From Flavobacterium panacagri (lineage in GTDB: Bacteria > Bacteroidota > Bacteroidia > Flavobacteriales > Flavobacteriaceae), in the NCBI RefSeq assembly GCF_030378165.1, contig NZ_CP119766.1:5332001-5396000 (forward strand): a stretch of 64,000 nucleotides of DNA. The letters run 5' to 3'. This document shows positions 46,599 through 56,116 of the stretch, one piece after another; the stretch's first letter is position 1, and every line of letters begins with the position of its first letter. The position numbers and the translations under genes were made by a program. Below the pieces are notes generated by a model, which ran no database searches, was not told the origin of the DNA, and saw only the letters and a program-made list of their open reading frames with translations.

Positions 46599-46839
46599 GT
46601 TAATTGTAGTATATATTTAGTATTCTTTAATTACTCTCATTCAATTGAAATAAAATGAAAACTATTTAGTGCTCCATAACCTCCTTTACTATGTCTATCG
46701 TCTAACTAAACCTGCATTCACTATTTCCTTTTATATTGGCTTTTTATTTTTTTTCCTTGAAAAGTCCTTTTCAGAACCTAAATCTTACTGCGTTTTTATA
46801 CTTTCTCCAAAATTTAAAAACTAATGATCACCTTTACTA

Positions 46840-47586
46840 TTAATGAACTATATATTGTTTTAAAGCGAGTGTTTTTTTAAGAAAAACTGTTGAAATTGCA
46901 GTCAAACCGTGATATTTGTAAATTCTATAATCTTCTCTTAAAACTTCAAAGGCTCTTTTATAATTTGTACTCATACCGCCCATTCTCATTTTAACAATAT
47001 ATTCATTAATGTAACTCATTCTGATTTTGTGTTTGTACAGATAACGAAGTAAAAATTCAGTATCTGAAGCTATCTTAAAATCAAGGTTATAAAGACCATT
47101 TTGATCAATTACGCTTTTCTTTAAATAAACCGTTGGATGTAATGGCAGCCAGCCTCCTTTTATTCTTTTAAGGCTGAAAACCCCTCCGATGCGATTTCGA
47201 ATCAAACGTTCTTTTTGATCATTAGAAACATATACTCCGTCACCATAAACTCCTTCTACATCTGGAGAGTGTCTAAAACGTAATGCAATTCTAGAAATCA
47301 CTTTATTATCATAAAATTCATCATCAGAATGCATTAACCCAATAACATCTCCTGTTGCTAATTTTAATCCTTTGTTAATAGCATCATACATCCCTTTATC
47401 TGGCTCAGAAATATAATGGCTGATTCTATCTTTATAAGACTCAATGATTTCTTTTGTTCCATCTTTTGAATTGCCATCTACAACAATATATTCGATATTA
47501 TCATAATTCTGATCCAATACACTTTTGATGGCTTTTTCAATAGTGTTTTTACGATTGTAGCACACAGTGATTATAGTAACTCTCAT
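46840..47586 (-). CDS. Family 2 glycosyltransferase
   Basis: 248 residues, single GT-A domain, cytosolic face. ITVCYNRKNTIEKAIKSVL at the front, a VVDGNSKDGT block (about 35-44), GMYDAINKG and the metal-site-like MHSDDEF (about 84-90). This subgroup often resembles WcaA/WaaB-type transferases in colanic-acid-like loci. Acceptor and donor unknown. It stands alone between two gaps of about 240 bases, so it may have its own promoter. Confidence 0.9.
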   Translation of the reverse strand: MRVTIITVCYNRKNTIEKAIKSVLDQNYDNIEYIVVDGNSKDGTKEIIESYKDRISHYISEPDKGMYDAINKGLKLATGDVIGLMHSDDEFYDNKVISRIALRFRHSPDVEGVYGDGVYVSNDQKERLIRNRIGGVFSLKRIKGGWLPLHPTVYLKKSVIDQNGLYNLDFKIASDTEFLLRYLYKHKIRMSYINEYIVKMRMGGMSTNYKRAFEVLREDYRIYKYHGLTAISTVFLKKTLALKQYIVH

Positions 47587-47659
47587 AATAATTATATTTT
47601 TAAGGATAAATATTCTTCTATAGTTAACTGCCTTTCACAATTTCAAGATAAAATTAAAA

Positions 47660-47667
47660 CAAAGGTA
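47660..47667 (-). promoter_or_regulatory. Candidate -7 promoter element for the stand-alone glycosyltransferase
   Basis: The minus strand reads TACCTTTG (TAnnTTTG), 73 bases before the ATG at 47586. No good -33 element at normal spacing. Confidence 0.3.
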
Positions 47668-47809
47668 TTTTACTAAAAAAAGTTCTCGATGAAGCACCAC
47701 AAAACTCGTTAAAAGCACAAAAATGGCTGCTTGAGAATAAAGTGAACAAAAATCTGTTTCCTTAATAAGGAAATTGAGAATAAAGCAGTTGAATTAAATA
47801 ATGGTATTT

Positions 47810-47850
47810 TTTTAAGAAAAAAAGTGCTTTTTATTGATTCAATAAAAGCT
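47810..47850 (-). terminator. Terminator at the end of the long glycan-assembly operon
   Basis: Arms at 47826-47837 and 47839-47849 (minus strand GCTTTTATTGA / TCAATAAAAAGC, one bulge), followed on the minus strand by a T-run. The stop codon of the decarboxylase gene lies inside the stem. Confidence 0.65.
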
Positions 47851-48775
47851 TGTCGAAGTAGCTGATAGTAGAAAGCAGACCTTCGCGCAGTTGAATCTTA
47901 GGCTGCCAGCCGTTCAACTTATCTTTTGCCAAAGAAATATCGGGCTGTCTTTGTTTTGGATCATCCTGCGGAAGATCCAGATGAATAATTTTTGACTTAG
48001 AATCGGTCAGTTCGATAATGGCTTCTGCTAGTTCCAGCATTGTAAATTCATTTGGGTTTCCTAAATTAACTGGGCCTAAAAAAGCGGGATCTGAATTCAT
48101 CATTCTCACCATACCTTCTACTAAATCGTCAACATATTGAAAAGAACGCGTTTGCAAACCATCTCCAAAAATGGTAATGTCTTTTCCCTGCAAAGCCTGA
48201 ACGATAAAGTTAGAAACTACTCTTCCATCGGCAGGATTCATGTTTGGACCGTAAGTATTAAAGATTCGTATAATTTTAATAGCTACTTTATTCTGATTGT
48301 GATAATCCATAAATAAAGTTTCGGCACAGCGTTTTCCTTCATCATAACAAGAACGAATACCAATTGGGTTTACATGTCCCCAATAATTTTCGGTCTGAGG
48401 ATGTACAAGAGGATCTCCATAAACTTCGCTTGTACTGGCCTGCAATACTTTTGCATTGACACGTTTTGCCAATCCTAAAACATTGATTGCTCCCATTACC
48501 GAAGTTTTGATTGTTTTTATGGGATTGTATTGGTAATGTACCGGAGATGCAGGACAGGCTAAATTGTAAATTTCATCAACCTCAGCATAATAAGGTTCTG
48601 TAATATCATGACGCACCATTTCAAAATAAGGATTATCCAATAAATCAATAAAATTAGATTTGGCTCCTGTAAAATAATTGTCAAGACAAATTACTTCATT
48701 GCCTTCGTTCAATAATCTTTTACATAAATGCGAACCTACAAATCCAGCGCCACCAGTTATCAATATTCTTTTCAT
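47831..48775 (-). CDS. uxs: UDP-glucuronate decarboxylase (UDP-xylose synthase)
   Basis: Extended SDR enzyme converting UDP-glucuronate to UDP-xylose. NAD motif GGAGFVGSH (8-16); [12 protein letters not shown] (74-85) and STSEVYGDP (114-122) are hallmarks of this enzyme. Catalytic Tyr144 and Lys148 lie in SCYDEGKR. 314 residues is the bacterial length. Its substrate is made by the UDP-glucose dehydrogenase at the other end of the operon. Last gene before a terminator. Confidence 0.95.
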   Translation of the reverse strand: MKRILITGGAGFVGSHLCKRLLNEGNEVICLDNYFTGAKSNFIDLLDNPYFEMVRHDITEPYYAEVDEIYNLACPASPVHYQYNPIKTIKTSVMGAINVLGLAKRVNAKVLQASTSEVYGDPLVHPQTENYWGHVNPIGIRSCYDEGKRCAETLFMDYHNQNKVAIKIIRIFNTYGPNMNPADGRVVSNFIVQALQGKDITIFGDGLQTRSFQYVDDLVEGMVRMMNSDPAFLGPVNLGNPNEFTMLELAEAIIELTDSKSKIIHLDLPQDDPKQRQPDISLAKDKLNGWQPKIQLREGLLSTISYFDKLLLNQ

Positions 48776-48777
48776 AC

Positions 48778-49602
48778 TTATTCTATGTTGTTTTTGATTG
48801 AATTTACTTTGGTTTGAATTTGAAAAAAGTAATGTGATTTAAAACGTGCCAGATAAAAGCCTTCTTTTCCGTCCAAAAATCCTAATTTTAAAAAGTAAGC
48901 TCCCATAAAATATACTACTGGAAGCAATCCTGTATTTAGAAGTCCGTATTTAATTTTTTGGTTTAAAGACAAATGCTCGTTCTTAGAATCTTTTAACTGT
49001 AAATATCTTTTGGCTTCCCAAGAAGAATAGGCATTGTGTTTGGCAATGTAATGTTCTAAGTTTTTAAAATCTTTATGAACCACTTTCGCTTTAATAACGC
49101 CTACTTTTCCTTCTATAATTGGATGTTCATGAACTTCCATGTCTAAATGGCTCCATAAATCTTCTTCGATTTTTTCGTAAGCTCCTTTAGATTTCTTAAA
49201 CAAAGCCGATTTTTGAAAACCATAACCATATTTAAGTTTTCTTCCCATAAAATAGTTTTCGAACTGTATCGTAAAACCGTTATAATTAGGATCCAGAGTT
49301 TTCACTGCAACTTCGTTTACAAATTCTTCGGTAACAAATTCATCTGCGTCTAAAAACAAAATCCATTCGTGGCGAAGGTTTACATTCTGCAGTACCCAGT
49401 TTCTTTTTTTAGGGAATTTGCCATTCCACTGAAATTGTACTACTTCGGCTCCCATATTTGCAGCAATAAGAATAGTTTCATCAGTACTTCCTGAATCTAC
49501 TACAATTATTTGATCAAATCGCTTTAATTTCTCCAAACAAGATGGGAGATTCAAAGCTTCGTTTTTGACAGAAACGACTACGGTAATTGGAATTTTATTC
49601 AA
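48778..49602 (-). CDS. Family 2 glycosyltransferase (WaaE/KdtX-like)
   Basis: 274 residues. [19 protein letters not shown] at the front, [10 protein letters not shown] (about 34-43), and FLDADEFV (about 83-90) with the metal-binding acidic pair. This layout resembles LPS core beta-glucosyltransferases of the WaaE group. A C-terminal hydrophobic region (about 222-245) could anchor it to the membrane. The start codon is TTG, overlapping the upstream acetyltransferase by 8 bases. It ends 2 bases before uxs. Confidence 0.9.
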   Translation of the reverse strand: MNKIPITVVVSVKNEALNLPSCLEKLKRFDQIIVVDSGSTDETILIAANMGAEVVQFQWNGKFPKKRNWVLQNVNLRHEWILFLDADEFVTEEFVNEVAVKTLDPNYNGFTIQFENYFMGRKLKYGYGFQKSALFKKSKGAYEKIEEDLWSHLDMEVHEHPIIEGKVGVIKAKVVHKDFKNLEHYIAKHNAYSSWEAKRYLQLKDSKNEHLSLNQKIKYGLLNTGLLPVVYFMGAYFLKLGFLDGKEGFYLARFKSHYFFQIQTKVNSIKNNIE

Positions 49603-50146
49603 AGCTTCTAGTTTTTATAAGTTTGGCAGGAGTTCCTGCAACTACAGTATTTTTCGCAACATTCTTCGTAACTAAACTGCCTGCCCCAACAATAGCATTT
49701 TCTTCTAATGTTACGCCTGGCATTATGATGGCTCGTACTCCAATAAATACTCCCTTTTGGATGATTATTTTTTTGGTTATCAAATTCATTGTTGGATTGT
49801 CAAATGCATGTGTTCCTGTGCAGAGATAAACTTCTTGACCTACAGTCGCATGTTCAAATATTTCTATCACTCCCAGTGTATAAGCATTTGCGCGATCACC
49901 AAGACAGGCATGATCGTGAAGAATTAAATTCCACGGAATCTGAATCCTTGCTCTCTGGTGTACAAACGGTTTTCCGTAAATTTTACAACCAAATAATTTG
50001 AGCCAGAATAACCTCCAGCGGTTTGCCGGTTTTGGTGTCCAAACGCATAACAATAACCAAACATATTCCCAAACCATCATTTTAACTCGCTGTGAAACCG
50101 ACCACGGAGAATCGTAGGGCGAATTTTGTTCGTATTCTCGTTCCAT
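49595..50146 (-). CDS. wcaF: WcaF-like colanic-acid-type O-acetyltransferase
   Basis: 183-residue left-handed beta-helix acetyltransferase. The N-terminal stretch with YDSPWSVSQRVKMMVWEYVW is a signature of the WcaF group. Hexapeptide repeats run from about 75, with VFIGVRAIIMPGVTLEENAI late in the protein and the catalytic-type His in CTGTHAFD (about 117). Predicted to acetylate a sugar of the repeat unit. Overlaps the following glycosyltransferase gene. Confidence 0.9.
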   Translation of the reverse strand: MEREYEQNSPYDSPWSVSQRVKMMVWEYVWLLLCVWTPKPANRWRLFWLKLFGCKIYGKPFVHQRARIQIPWNLILHDHACLGDRANAYTLGVIEIFEHATVGQEVYLCTGTHAFDNPTMNLITKKIIIQKGVFIGVRAIIMPGVTLEENAIVGAGSLVTKNVAKNTVVAGTPAKLIKTRSFE

Positions 50147-50154
50147 TATTGTTT

Positions 50155-51267
50155 TTATTGGATTTTCATTGCTTCAAATTCATTTAGGAATTCTACTGCC
50201 AGTTTTTCGTTAGAGTGTGTTTCGTTTACCTTTAGTCCTGCTTTTGCTAAATCGTTGAGCAGTTTTGGATCTTCGATTAAATCTTTTAAATATTGATTTA
50301 AGATCTCAACCCTATCTTCTTTACGATGATCGAAACACAAACCATTTTTATTATGGATTAAAAAATCTTTAAAGCATTCTAAGTTGGACACTATTGTTGC
50401 ACAGCCCCAGCTCATGGCTTCTAAAGGCGAAACTCCAAAAGTTTCCCCTTGTTCTGCTACCGATGGATAAACAAATACCGAAGATTTAAAGTAGATTTCG
50501 TTTAATTTGTCAATATCAAAAACAGGTTCCAAAAATCTGACGTTACTATTTCCTGCCAACTGTTTTAACTCATCCAAATATGCTTTTCCGCCTCCGCCAG
50601 TTTCTGTAGAATATGGTCCGACAATAAGTAACTGCCAGTTATTTGTTTTTAAGGAAGTAAATGATTGTACTAAAATATCTAAACCTTTTTCCGGATGTAT
50701 TCTGCCTGTGTACAGAATTATATTTTCTTTTTTTGAAAAATCGATCGCTTTAGTATTTCTAAAAGGAAGCGTATTCGGAATCATGACAACCTTATCAAAA
50801 TATTCGTTTTTGATTTCGTTTTTGATTGCTTTTGCAACTGGACTGGAATTAGCTCTTAATCGGCCATTGTTGGTATAAAACTTCATTTGGCCTTTTGGCA
50901 TTCTGGCCACATCGATCATGCATTTCTTTTTTTGTTTTGCTGACAAAAGAATCGGAAGCCAGAAAGTATTAGAAACAATAATATCAGTGCTCTTAGATAT
51001 TTTTCGAACAGCCTTTAAAGTATAAAACAAATCCAAAATCTTAAGAACAATACCCGAAGACGGTACTTTGTAACCTCCAACTCTCACATGATTAATGCCT
51101 CCTTCGTTTTCTATATTTGAGTAACCTTCATATGATTTTGATATATAATTTACCTCATGTCCCTGATTCACAAATTCTTTTGCCAAACCATACCACATTT
51201 TTTCGACAGCTCCACCCAATAATGGCGGTACGGGAAAAAAAGCACCTTGAACAATTGTTATTTTCAT
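50155..51267 (-). CDS. Family 4 glycosyltransferase
   Basis: 370 residues, GT-B fold. N-terminal GGAVEKMWYGLAKEF (about 18-32) with the Gly-rich acceptor loop. YTGRIHPEKGLDILVQSF starts the donor domain (about 196-213), and the retaining E-x7-E pattern is in GETFGVSPLEAMSWG (about 287-301). Adds a sugar with retention of configuration; sugar unknown. Packed 4 bases from the upstream glycosyltransferase gene. Confidence 0.92.
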   Translation of the reverse strand: MKITIVQGAFFPVPPLLGGAVEKMWYGLAKEFVNQGHEVNYISKSYEGYSNIENEGGINHVRVGGYKVPSSGIVLKILDLFYTLKAVRKISKSTDIIVSNTFWLPILLSAKQKKKCMIDVARMPKGQMKFYTNNGRLRANSSPVAKAIKNEIKNEYFDKVVMIPNTLPFRNTKAIDFSKKENIILYTGRIHPEKGLDILVQSFTSLKTNNWQLLIVGPYSTETGGGGKAYLDELKQLAGNSNVRFLEPVFDIDKLNEIYFKSSVFVYPSVAEQGETFGVSPLEAMSWGCATIVSNLECFKDFLIHNKNGLCFDHRKEDRVEILNQYLKDLIEDPKLLNDLAKAGLKVNETHSNEKLAVEFLNEFEAMKIQ

Positions 51268-51270
51268 GAC

Positions 51271-52344
51271 TTAAATCGTATTATACAATTCGACCATTTT
51301 TTTTCCTACTCGTTTGATATCGTATTTATCTATTATCAGTTCTCTTCCGTGTTTGCCCATCATTTCTAAAAGCATATTAGAAGAATTAAAAACTTTTAGC
51401 AAAGTCTTTTCTAAATTCAGCACCGAAAGATCAATCCACCAGCCGCATTTGTGTATTTCTAAATCTTCCCAAGGCGTTCCGTGAGTCGTTATAACTGGAA
51501 CTGCAACCGCTAAAGCTTCTGCCACGACAATTCCGAAATTTTCACTGTGTGTCGGTAAAACCATTACATCTGCAGATCGCAGGAAATCCCATTTTTCTTC
51601 ACCATATTTTGCTCCAACAAAACGAACATTTTCTAAATCTTCAATACTTTGAATTAAACCAGCTACATATTCATCTTCTCCGCTTCCTGCAATTTCAAGG
51701 GTCCATCCTTCTGTATTACTGGTTCTCCAGGCATCAATAAGCATCTCGATACCTTTTTTAGGATGAATTCGGGACATAAAAATCATTTTTTTTGTTCCGT
51801 AATTCTCTTTGATTTTTTTTACATCTCTCAGATAAATGCCATTTGGAATAATATGAATCGGATTTTTAAAACCTAAAGCCTTAATATTTTCTGCTTCCAT
51901 TTTAGCAGTAGCATGAAGGCAGACAGATCTCTTGATAGCAGTCTTTTGATATAAGAACAATGCAATTTTTTTCTTTAACGGATTGTGTGCCAGGATCCAA
52001 GGTTCCAGCATTCCGTGTGGCGAAACCACTACTTTGATTCCGAGCTTTTGTGCCTGCTTTTGAAAACCCCAATTTTGAGGGCTCCAAATTCCATTAATAT
52101 GAACAATATCCGGATCTTCAGCTTGAAGAAAAGTTCTGTATTCTCTCATTAAAGAAAACCATCTTGACATTTTATTATTAAAAAATTTCACAGGAACTCC
52201 TTCAATGGCAATAGGATCTTTGGAAATTCCAGTAGCAATACTGAAGGTCATATCATTTTTTAATACTTTACTAAGCAAACGCATATACTCAGTTGTACCG
52301 CCCCCGCTTTTATCAATACTGGCTATATAATGGATTACTTTCAT
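51271..52344 (-). CDS. Family 4 glycosyltransferase
   Basis: 357 residues. SGGGTTEYMRLL (about 13-24) in the acceptor domain, MSRIHPKKGIEMLIDAW at about 190, and the E-x7-E pattern in SENFGIVVAEALAVA (about 266-280). The WSPQNWGFQKQA segment recalls WcaI/Pgl-type transferases of exopolysaccharide loci. Its start overlaps the upstream gene's stop by 4 bases, implying translational coupling. Confidence 0.92.
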   Translation of the reverse strand: MKVIHYIASIDKSGGGTTEYMRLLSKVLKNDMTFSIATGISKDPIAIEGVPVKFFNNKMSRWFSLMREYRTFLQAEDPDIVHINGIWSPQNWGFQKQAQKLGIKVVVSPHGMLEPWILAHNPLKKKIALFLYQKTAIKRSVCLHATAKMEAENIKALGFKNPIHIIPNGIYLRDVKKIKENYGTKKMIFMSRIHPKKGIEMLIDAWRTSNTEGWTLEIAGSGEDEYVAGLIQSIEDLENVRFVGAKYGEEKWDFLRSADVMVLPTHSENFGIVVAEALAVAVPVITTHGTPWEDLEIHKCGWWIDLSVLNLEKTLLKVFNSSNMLLEMMGKHGRELIIDKYDIKRVGKKMVELYNTI

Positions 52345-53507
52345 ACAATTTGGTTAATTTCTTTATAAATAGATTCGATAGCATTCAAAGAATTCTCTGT
52401 GGTAAATTTTTTGGATTGCTGTATTGATTTCTCTATTAATTCTTTTGATTTTACTTCATCAAGAGAAATAAGTTTATCTAAAATTTTTACTGAATCTTCT
52501 TTCCATTTCTCCTGCGATTTAGAATCGGAAGGTTTTTTATCAATATAAAAAGCTGCCGAACCGCCTACTTCATTCATTGGAGATCTGTTGGTTGTAATTA
52601 CTGGACATCCTGAAGCCATTGCTTCTATGATTGGCCAGCCAAAACCTTCGTCTAAAGAAGGAAACAACAGGCAGAGTGCTCCAGAATAGGCATTGTTGAT
52701 ATATTGATCTTCTAAGTTGGTAACAAAATGAATATCGTCTTTAAACAATGATTTTTGTCTCAATTCAATTAATTCTTGAGTTGGCTCTTCCCCAATTAAA
52801 AGCAGTTTTATTTTTTTTAGGGTTTTACTTCTCCAAGCATCATAAATCTCAACTACACCTTTTCTATTTTTATAGTATTGATTTCCTCCAATGTGCAAAA
52901 TGTAACCTTCAGACAGTTTCATTTTTAGCTTTTCTTCTAATACTTTTCGAGATTCAAAAGGTGATAATGAATAAAAAGGACGGCTCAACCCGTTATAGCA
53001 GACTGCCGATTTTACAATCCTGCCTTGATGCAATTCTTGAAGATCTTCTTGTGTTTTTTTTGAAATGCAGATGAAATTTTTTCCTTTTGAAAAACCGTTT
53101 CTAATATAGTTTTGATATTTCTTACCAGAAAACGATGTTGGATTTTCGGGAATTTTTCCCAAAGCCGATTTTAGGGCTAAAAAATCATGGCAATGTACTA
53201 CATGTTTTTTGTTTTTCACTAAAGGAACCCAAGGGCCTAAAGCCTGGTCTGCAAAAACATAAAGAGTATCTTTTGAAGCATGCAGCAGTTTAAATTTTAC
53301 CTCGATTGGAAATACAATATACTGATCGATATAACCAAACCATTTTTTTAAAAAACTAAAAACGCTGAGTTTATAAAATCGAGCCTTTGGACTCCAGATT
53401 ATCACTTCATGCTCACGCTCTTCCATTCCGTCAAAAAGCATATTGGCATAACGAGGCATACTTTGGTGTCCTAAAAACGAAGGATGTGTAAAAAGTACGA
53501 TTTTCAT
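52341..53507 (-). CDS. Family 4 glycosyltransferase
   Basis: 388 residues. A GT-B protein with HCHDFLALKSALGKIP (about 106-121), the donor-domain start LHIGGNQYYKNRKGVVEIYD (about 206-225), and DEGFGWPIIEAMASGCPVI (about 298-316) holding the E-x7-E pattern. Donor and acceptor unknown. It starts directly after the polymerase stop codon and overlaps the next gene by 4 bases. Confidence 0.92.
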   Translation of the reverse strand: MKIVLFTHPSFLGHQSMPRYANMLFDGMEEREHEVIIWSPKARFYKLSVFSFLKKWFGYIDQYIVFPIEVKFKLLHASKDTLYVFADQALGPWVPLVKNKKHVVHCHDFLALKSALGKIPENPTSFSGKKYQNYIRNGFSKGKNFICISKKTQEDLQELHQGRIVKSAVCYNGLSRPFYSLSPFESRKVLEEKLKMKLSEGYILHIGGNQYYKNRKGVVEIYDAWRSKTLKKIKLLLIGEEPTQELIELRQKSLFKDDIHFVTNLEDQYINNAYSGALCLLFPSLDEGFGWPIIEAMASGCPVITTNRSPMNEVGGSAAFYIDKKPSDSKSQEKWKEDSVKILDKLISLDEVKSKELIEKSIQQSKKFTTENSLNAIESIYKEINQIV

Positions 53508-54866
53508 CTAAAGAGGTTTCGTGTTCTTGTTTATGCCTGCTAATAAAAGTCCGGTCACCATGACCGAATATCCCAGCATACTAGGTTGTGCCCATTGTCC
53601 TTGAGTAAGAGAAAACAATGCTGTACCGCAAAAAATTACAGGAAGAAGTTTGTCTTCTTGTGGCAGTCTAATTGACTTCATAAACAAACTCAAAGCTAAA
53701 CCTAAACGAAGCATAATAATAATACCGCCTAAAAGAAGCCCCTGTTCTCCGCCAATCCTACTCAGCTCATCTTCGGCAATTAGAAATCCATTGCTTCCAG
53801 AAAGCATTTGTGCTCCTGCATTGGTTCCCATTCCAAGATTACCAATAAAAAAAGGCATTTTTAACAGTCTTACAATTGGTTCGACAAAACCGTCTATGGC
53901 TCTTGAAAAGAAAGATTCCTCAAATCCACCGCTTTGTTCACTGGCTGTATCAACCCTGCTCATGAAAACTTCGGTTCCTAAATTAAATACCGTTGTCGTT
54001 TTTTGTAAAATGGTAAATAAGATAAAGAGTGCGAAAATGGTTAAAACGATTCTTATAATTGTTTTAAAACTAGTTGCAGATCCCATTAAAGCAAAAAGAC
54101 CAACTAAAGCCACTCCTCCTACTGCAGTTCTACTTACTGTTAAGGGTAAACTAAAAATTAAAGCCAGTGTACTTGCGTAAAGCAAAACCTTAGCTATTTT
54201 TTCGCCTGATAACCAGAAGTAAAACACATATACAGAAACCATAATGTAAAAAGAGGATAATCCTGTAATGAAAGAAAAAGTCCCAGGCGGTCTAAAATAT
54301 CCCATTGCACCTGAAAAGCCCGAACTTCCTTCTCCGCCTAAACCAATATTGATAAAAGCAGATTGCGGACTGCTGAATTGGAGATAGACAATTAAAGTCA
54401 TGAAGATATTAATTGCTAATAACACACGTCCCATTTTTAAAATGTCTTCTTTGGTAAAAACAGCTCCGATAATAAAGATTAAAGGAAAGTGAAGCATCAT
54501 AATCCTTGCACCATAAATAGCTACAAATAAATTACCATGACCAAAAGTAATGGTAATTATTAGCGATAGAAGAGTTATGATACTGGCAAAAACGATATAA
54601 CCATTTGTAAATTTGACTTTGAGATACATCGCTCTTGCAATTAAATAAATTGCGATAGGATCACGAACAATCAGCAGCGGTGTAGCCAAACTTGGCAAAA
54701 CCCATTTACGCAGAGCCCCTTCAAAAATCCAAAGAAAAAAATAGGCCCAAATAGCCATTTTTAATGTGCTGTAAGGATCTTTTTCTATAGTAGCCTTGGC
54801 GTCAAAATTTTCCAATTCTATTAGGCTTGCAGTATCTGCCTGATATTTTTTATAATTATTTAGCAC
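53508..54866 (-). CDS. wzy: Wzy-type polysaccharide polymerase / O-antigen-ligase-like protein
   Basis: 452 residues with about ten to eleven helices and a large outer loop (about 310-370). EGALRKWVLPSLATPLLIVRD-type N-terminal segment (quoted in part: ALRKWVLPS) is common in this family. RPPGTFSFITG and SRTAVGG are the kind of short conserved spots seen in Wzy/WaaL proteins. In a Wzx-dependent locus the job is to join repeat units in the periplasm. The start codon is GTG, overlapping the previous gene by 1 base. Confidence 0.85.
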   Translation of the reverse strand: MLNNYKKYQADTASLIELENFDAKATIEKDPYSTLKMAIWAYFFLWIFEGALRKWVLPSLATPLLIVRDPIAIYLIARAMYLKVKFTNGYIVFASIITLLSLIITITFGHGNLFVAIYGARIMMLHFPLIFIIGAVFTKEDILKMGRVLLAINIFMTLIVYLQFSSPQSAFINIGLGGEGSSGFSGAMGYFRPPGTFSFITGLSSFYIMVSVYVFYFWLSGEKIAKVLLYASTLALIFSLPLTVSRTAVGGVALVGLFALMGSATSFKTIIRIVLTIFALFILFTILQKTTTVFNLGTEVFMSRVDTASEQSGGFEESFFSRAIDGFVEPIVRLLKMPFFIGNLGMGTNAGAQMLSGSNGFLIAEDELSRIGGEQGLLLGGIIIMLRLGLALSLFMKSIRLPQEDKLLPVIFCGTALFSLTQGQWAQPSMLGYSVMVTGLLLAGINKNTKPL

Positions 54867-56110
54867 TATTTCAATATTGTTTTTAGTTGTCCAATAATCG
54901 TTTCGCTATAATTATCCCATGTATAATTTTGGGCATGTTCTGCCGCTTTCTCGCCCATTGCAGGAATTCTGTCTCTGTTTTCTACAAACCATTTAATTTT
55001 TTCGACGATTGCTTTTGGAGAACGAATAGGAACCAGAAAACCTGTTTCTCCTTCAATTACTAAATCTTCGCCTCCTGTGTTTGGTGTAATTATAATGGGC
55101 AATCCCTGACTCATGGCTTCCTGCATAACCAGTGCTCTTCCTTCTACAATAGATGGAAGACAGAATACATCACAGGTTCTCATTAATTTTAAAACCTCAT
55201 CGTGTGAACGTCCAGGTTCATAGGTAAAAGTGGCCAACTGTGAAGTATAAAATTCCATTGGAGCCTGTAAAGATCCTAAGACAACCAATTCTACTGGTAA
55301 ATCTTTCAACATGTTAAATGCTTCAAACAAATCTCCCAGACCTTTTCGCTGTCCCATTGAACCAACAAAAAGTACTCTGAGCGGTTTGTCTGTACTTTTG
55401 ACACTTAATTGAGTGGTGGCATTATTTTTTGGAGACCCAAAAGGAGAAACAATTTTTATTTTATCCAGAGACCATTCTGGCAAAGAATTAAGAACAAATG
55501 ATCCTGGCCCAATTACAATGTCGGCTAATTCTAATTCTTTACGTTTTCGTTCTAATTTAGCTTCGCTGTCTAAGATACCGCCTCCAAGAGTTTTTGCCCA
55601 AGCCGGCAGACGTGCTGCTTCTTCCTGCATTAGTTTTCTTCCTGTTTCCCAGTAGGCAATTGGTAGATCATAAATACAAGTTAATCCCAATTGTTTTGCT
55701 TGAATGAACGTTTCTAAAGCTCCATCCTCATAAGCATAAACCGCAGTAACTCCGTTTTTTTTTGCATTTTTTAAAGTATTAGCTACTTTAGAATCCAGTT
55801 TATGATACACTTTATCGATGGAAAATAAGCCTGTTTCATGAGCAGTAAAAACCTTAACTCCCAGTTTTGAAAACAGCATTCTTGAAAGCTCATTCCACGG
55901 TGAAGTACTAATGTATTTCTTTAATCCAGTTTTAAAAGTTCTTCTTTTTAATTCTTTCAAAAAAGAAAAATGGCTTAATCTAGTCCAATAACTATCTGGA
56001 AAAATGGCGATTGAAGTATGAAACCTAAGTAAGTTGTTTTGTTCAGCTAATTTTTCTGCTACAGCGCGAACATTAGAATTACCTGTTGGATGGGATAATA
56101 TTATTTTCAT
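54866..56110 (-). CDS. Family 4 glycosyltransferase
   Basis: 414 residues. An unusual N-terminus, KIILSHPTGNSNVRAVAEKL, recalls a group of GT4 enzymes of exopolysaccharide loci. The donor domain has LFVGSMGQRKGLGDLFEAF (about 250-268) and SIVEGRALVMQEAMSQGLP (about 318-336) with the E-x7-E pattern. Overlaps the polymerase start by 1 base and follows another glycosyltransferase by 6 bases. Sugar unknown. Confidence 0.9.
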   Translation of the reverse strand: MKIILSHPTGNSNVRAVAEKLAEQNNLLRFHTSIAIFPDSYWTRLSHFSFLKELKRRTFKTGLKKYISTSPWNELSRMLFSKLGVKVFTAHETGLFSIDKVYHKLDSKVANTLKNAKKNGVTAVYAYEDGALETFIQAKQLGLTCIYDLPIAYWETGRKLMQEEAARLPAWAKTLGGGILDSEAKLERKRKELELADIVIGPGSFVLNSLPEWSLDKIKIVSPFGSPKNNATTQLSVKSTDKPLRVLFVGSMGQRKGLGDLFEAFNMLKDLPVELVVLGSLQAPMEFYTSQLATFTYEPGRSHDEVLKLMRTCDVFCLPSIVEGRALVMQEAMSQGLPIIITPNTGGEDLVIEGETGFLVPIRSPKAIVEKIKWFVENRDRIPAMGEKAAEHAQNYTWDNYSETIIGQLKTILK

Positions 56111-56116
56111 TGCTAA

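Noticed and set aside
50507..50878. 123-codon open frame on the plus strand
   Set aside because: Antisense to a clear GT4 gene and without recognisable features.
53650..54180. 176-codon open frame on the plus strand
   Set aside because: It is antisense to the polymerase gene, its product is low-complexity (Pro/Ser/Lys-rich), and it has no family pattern; it is a shadow of the coding strand.
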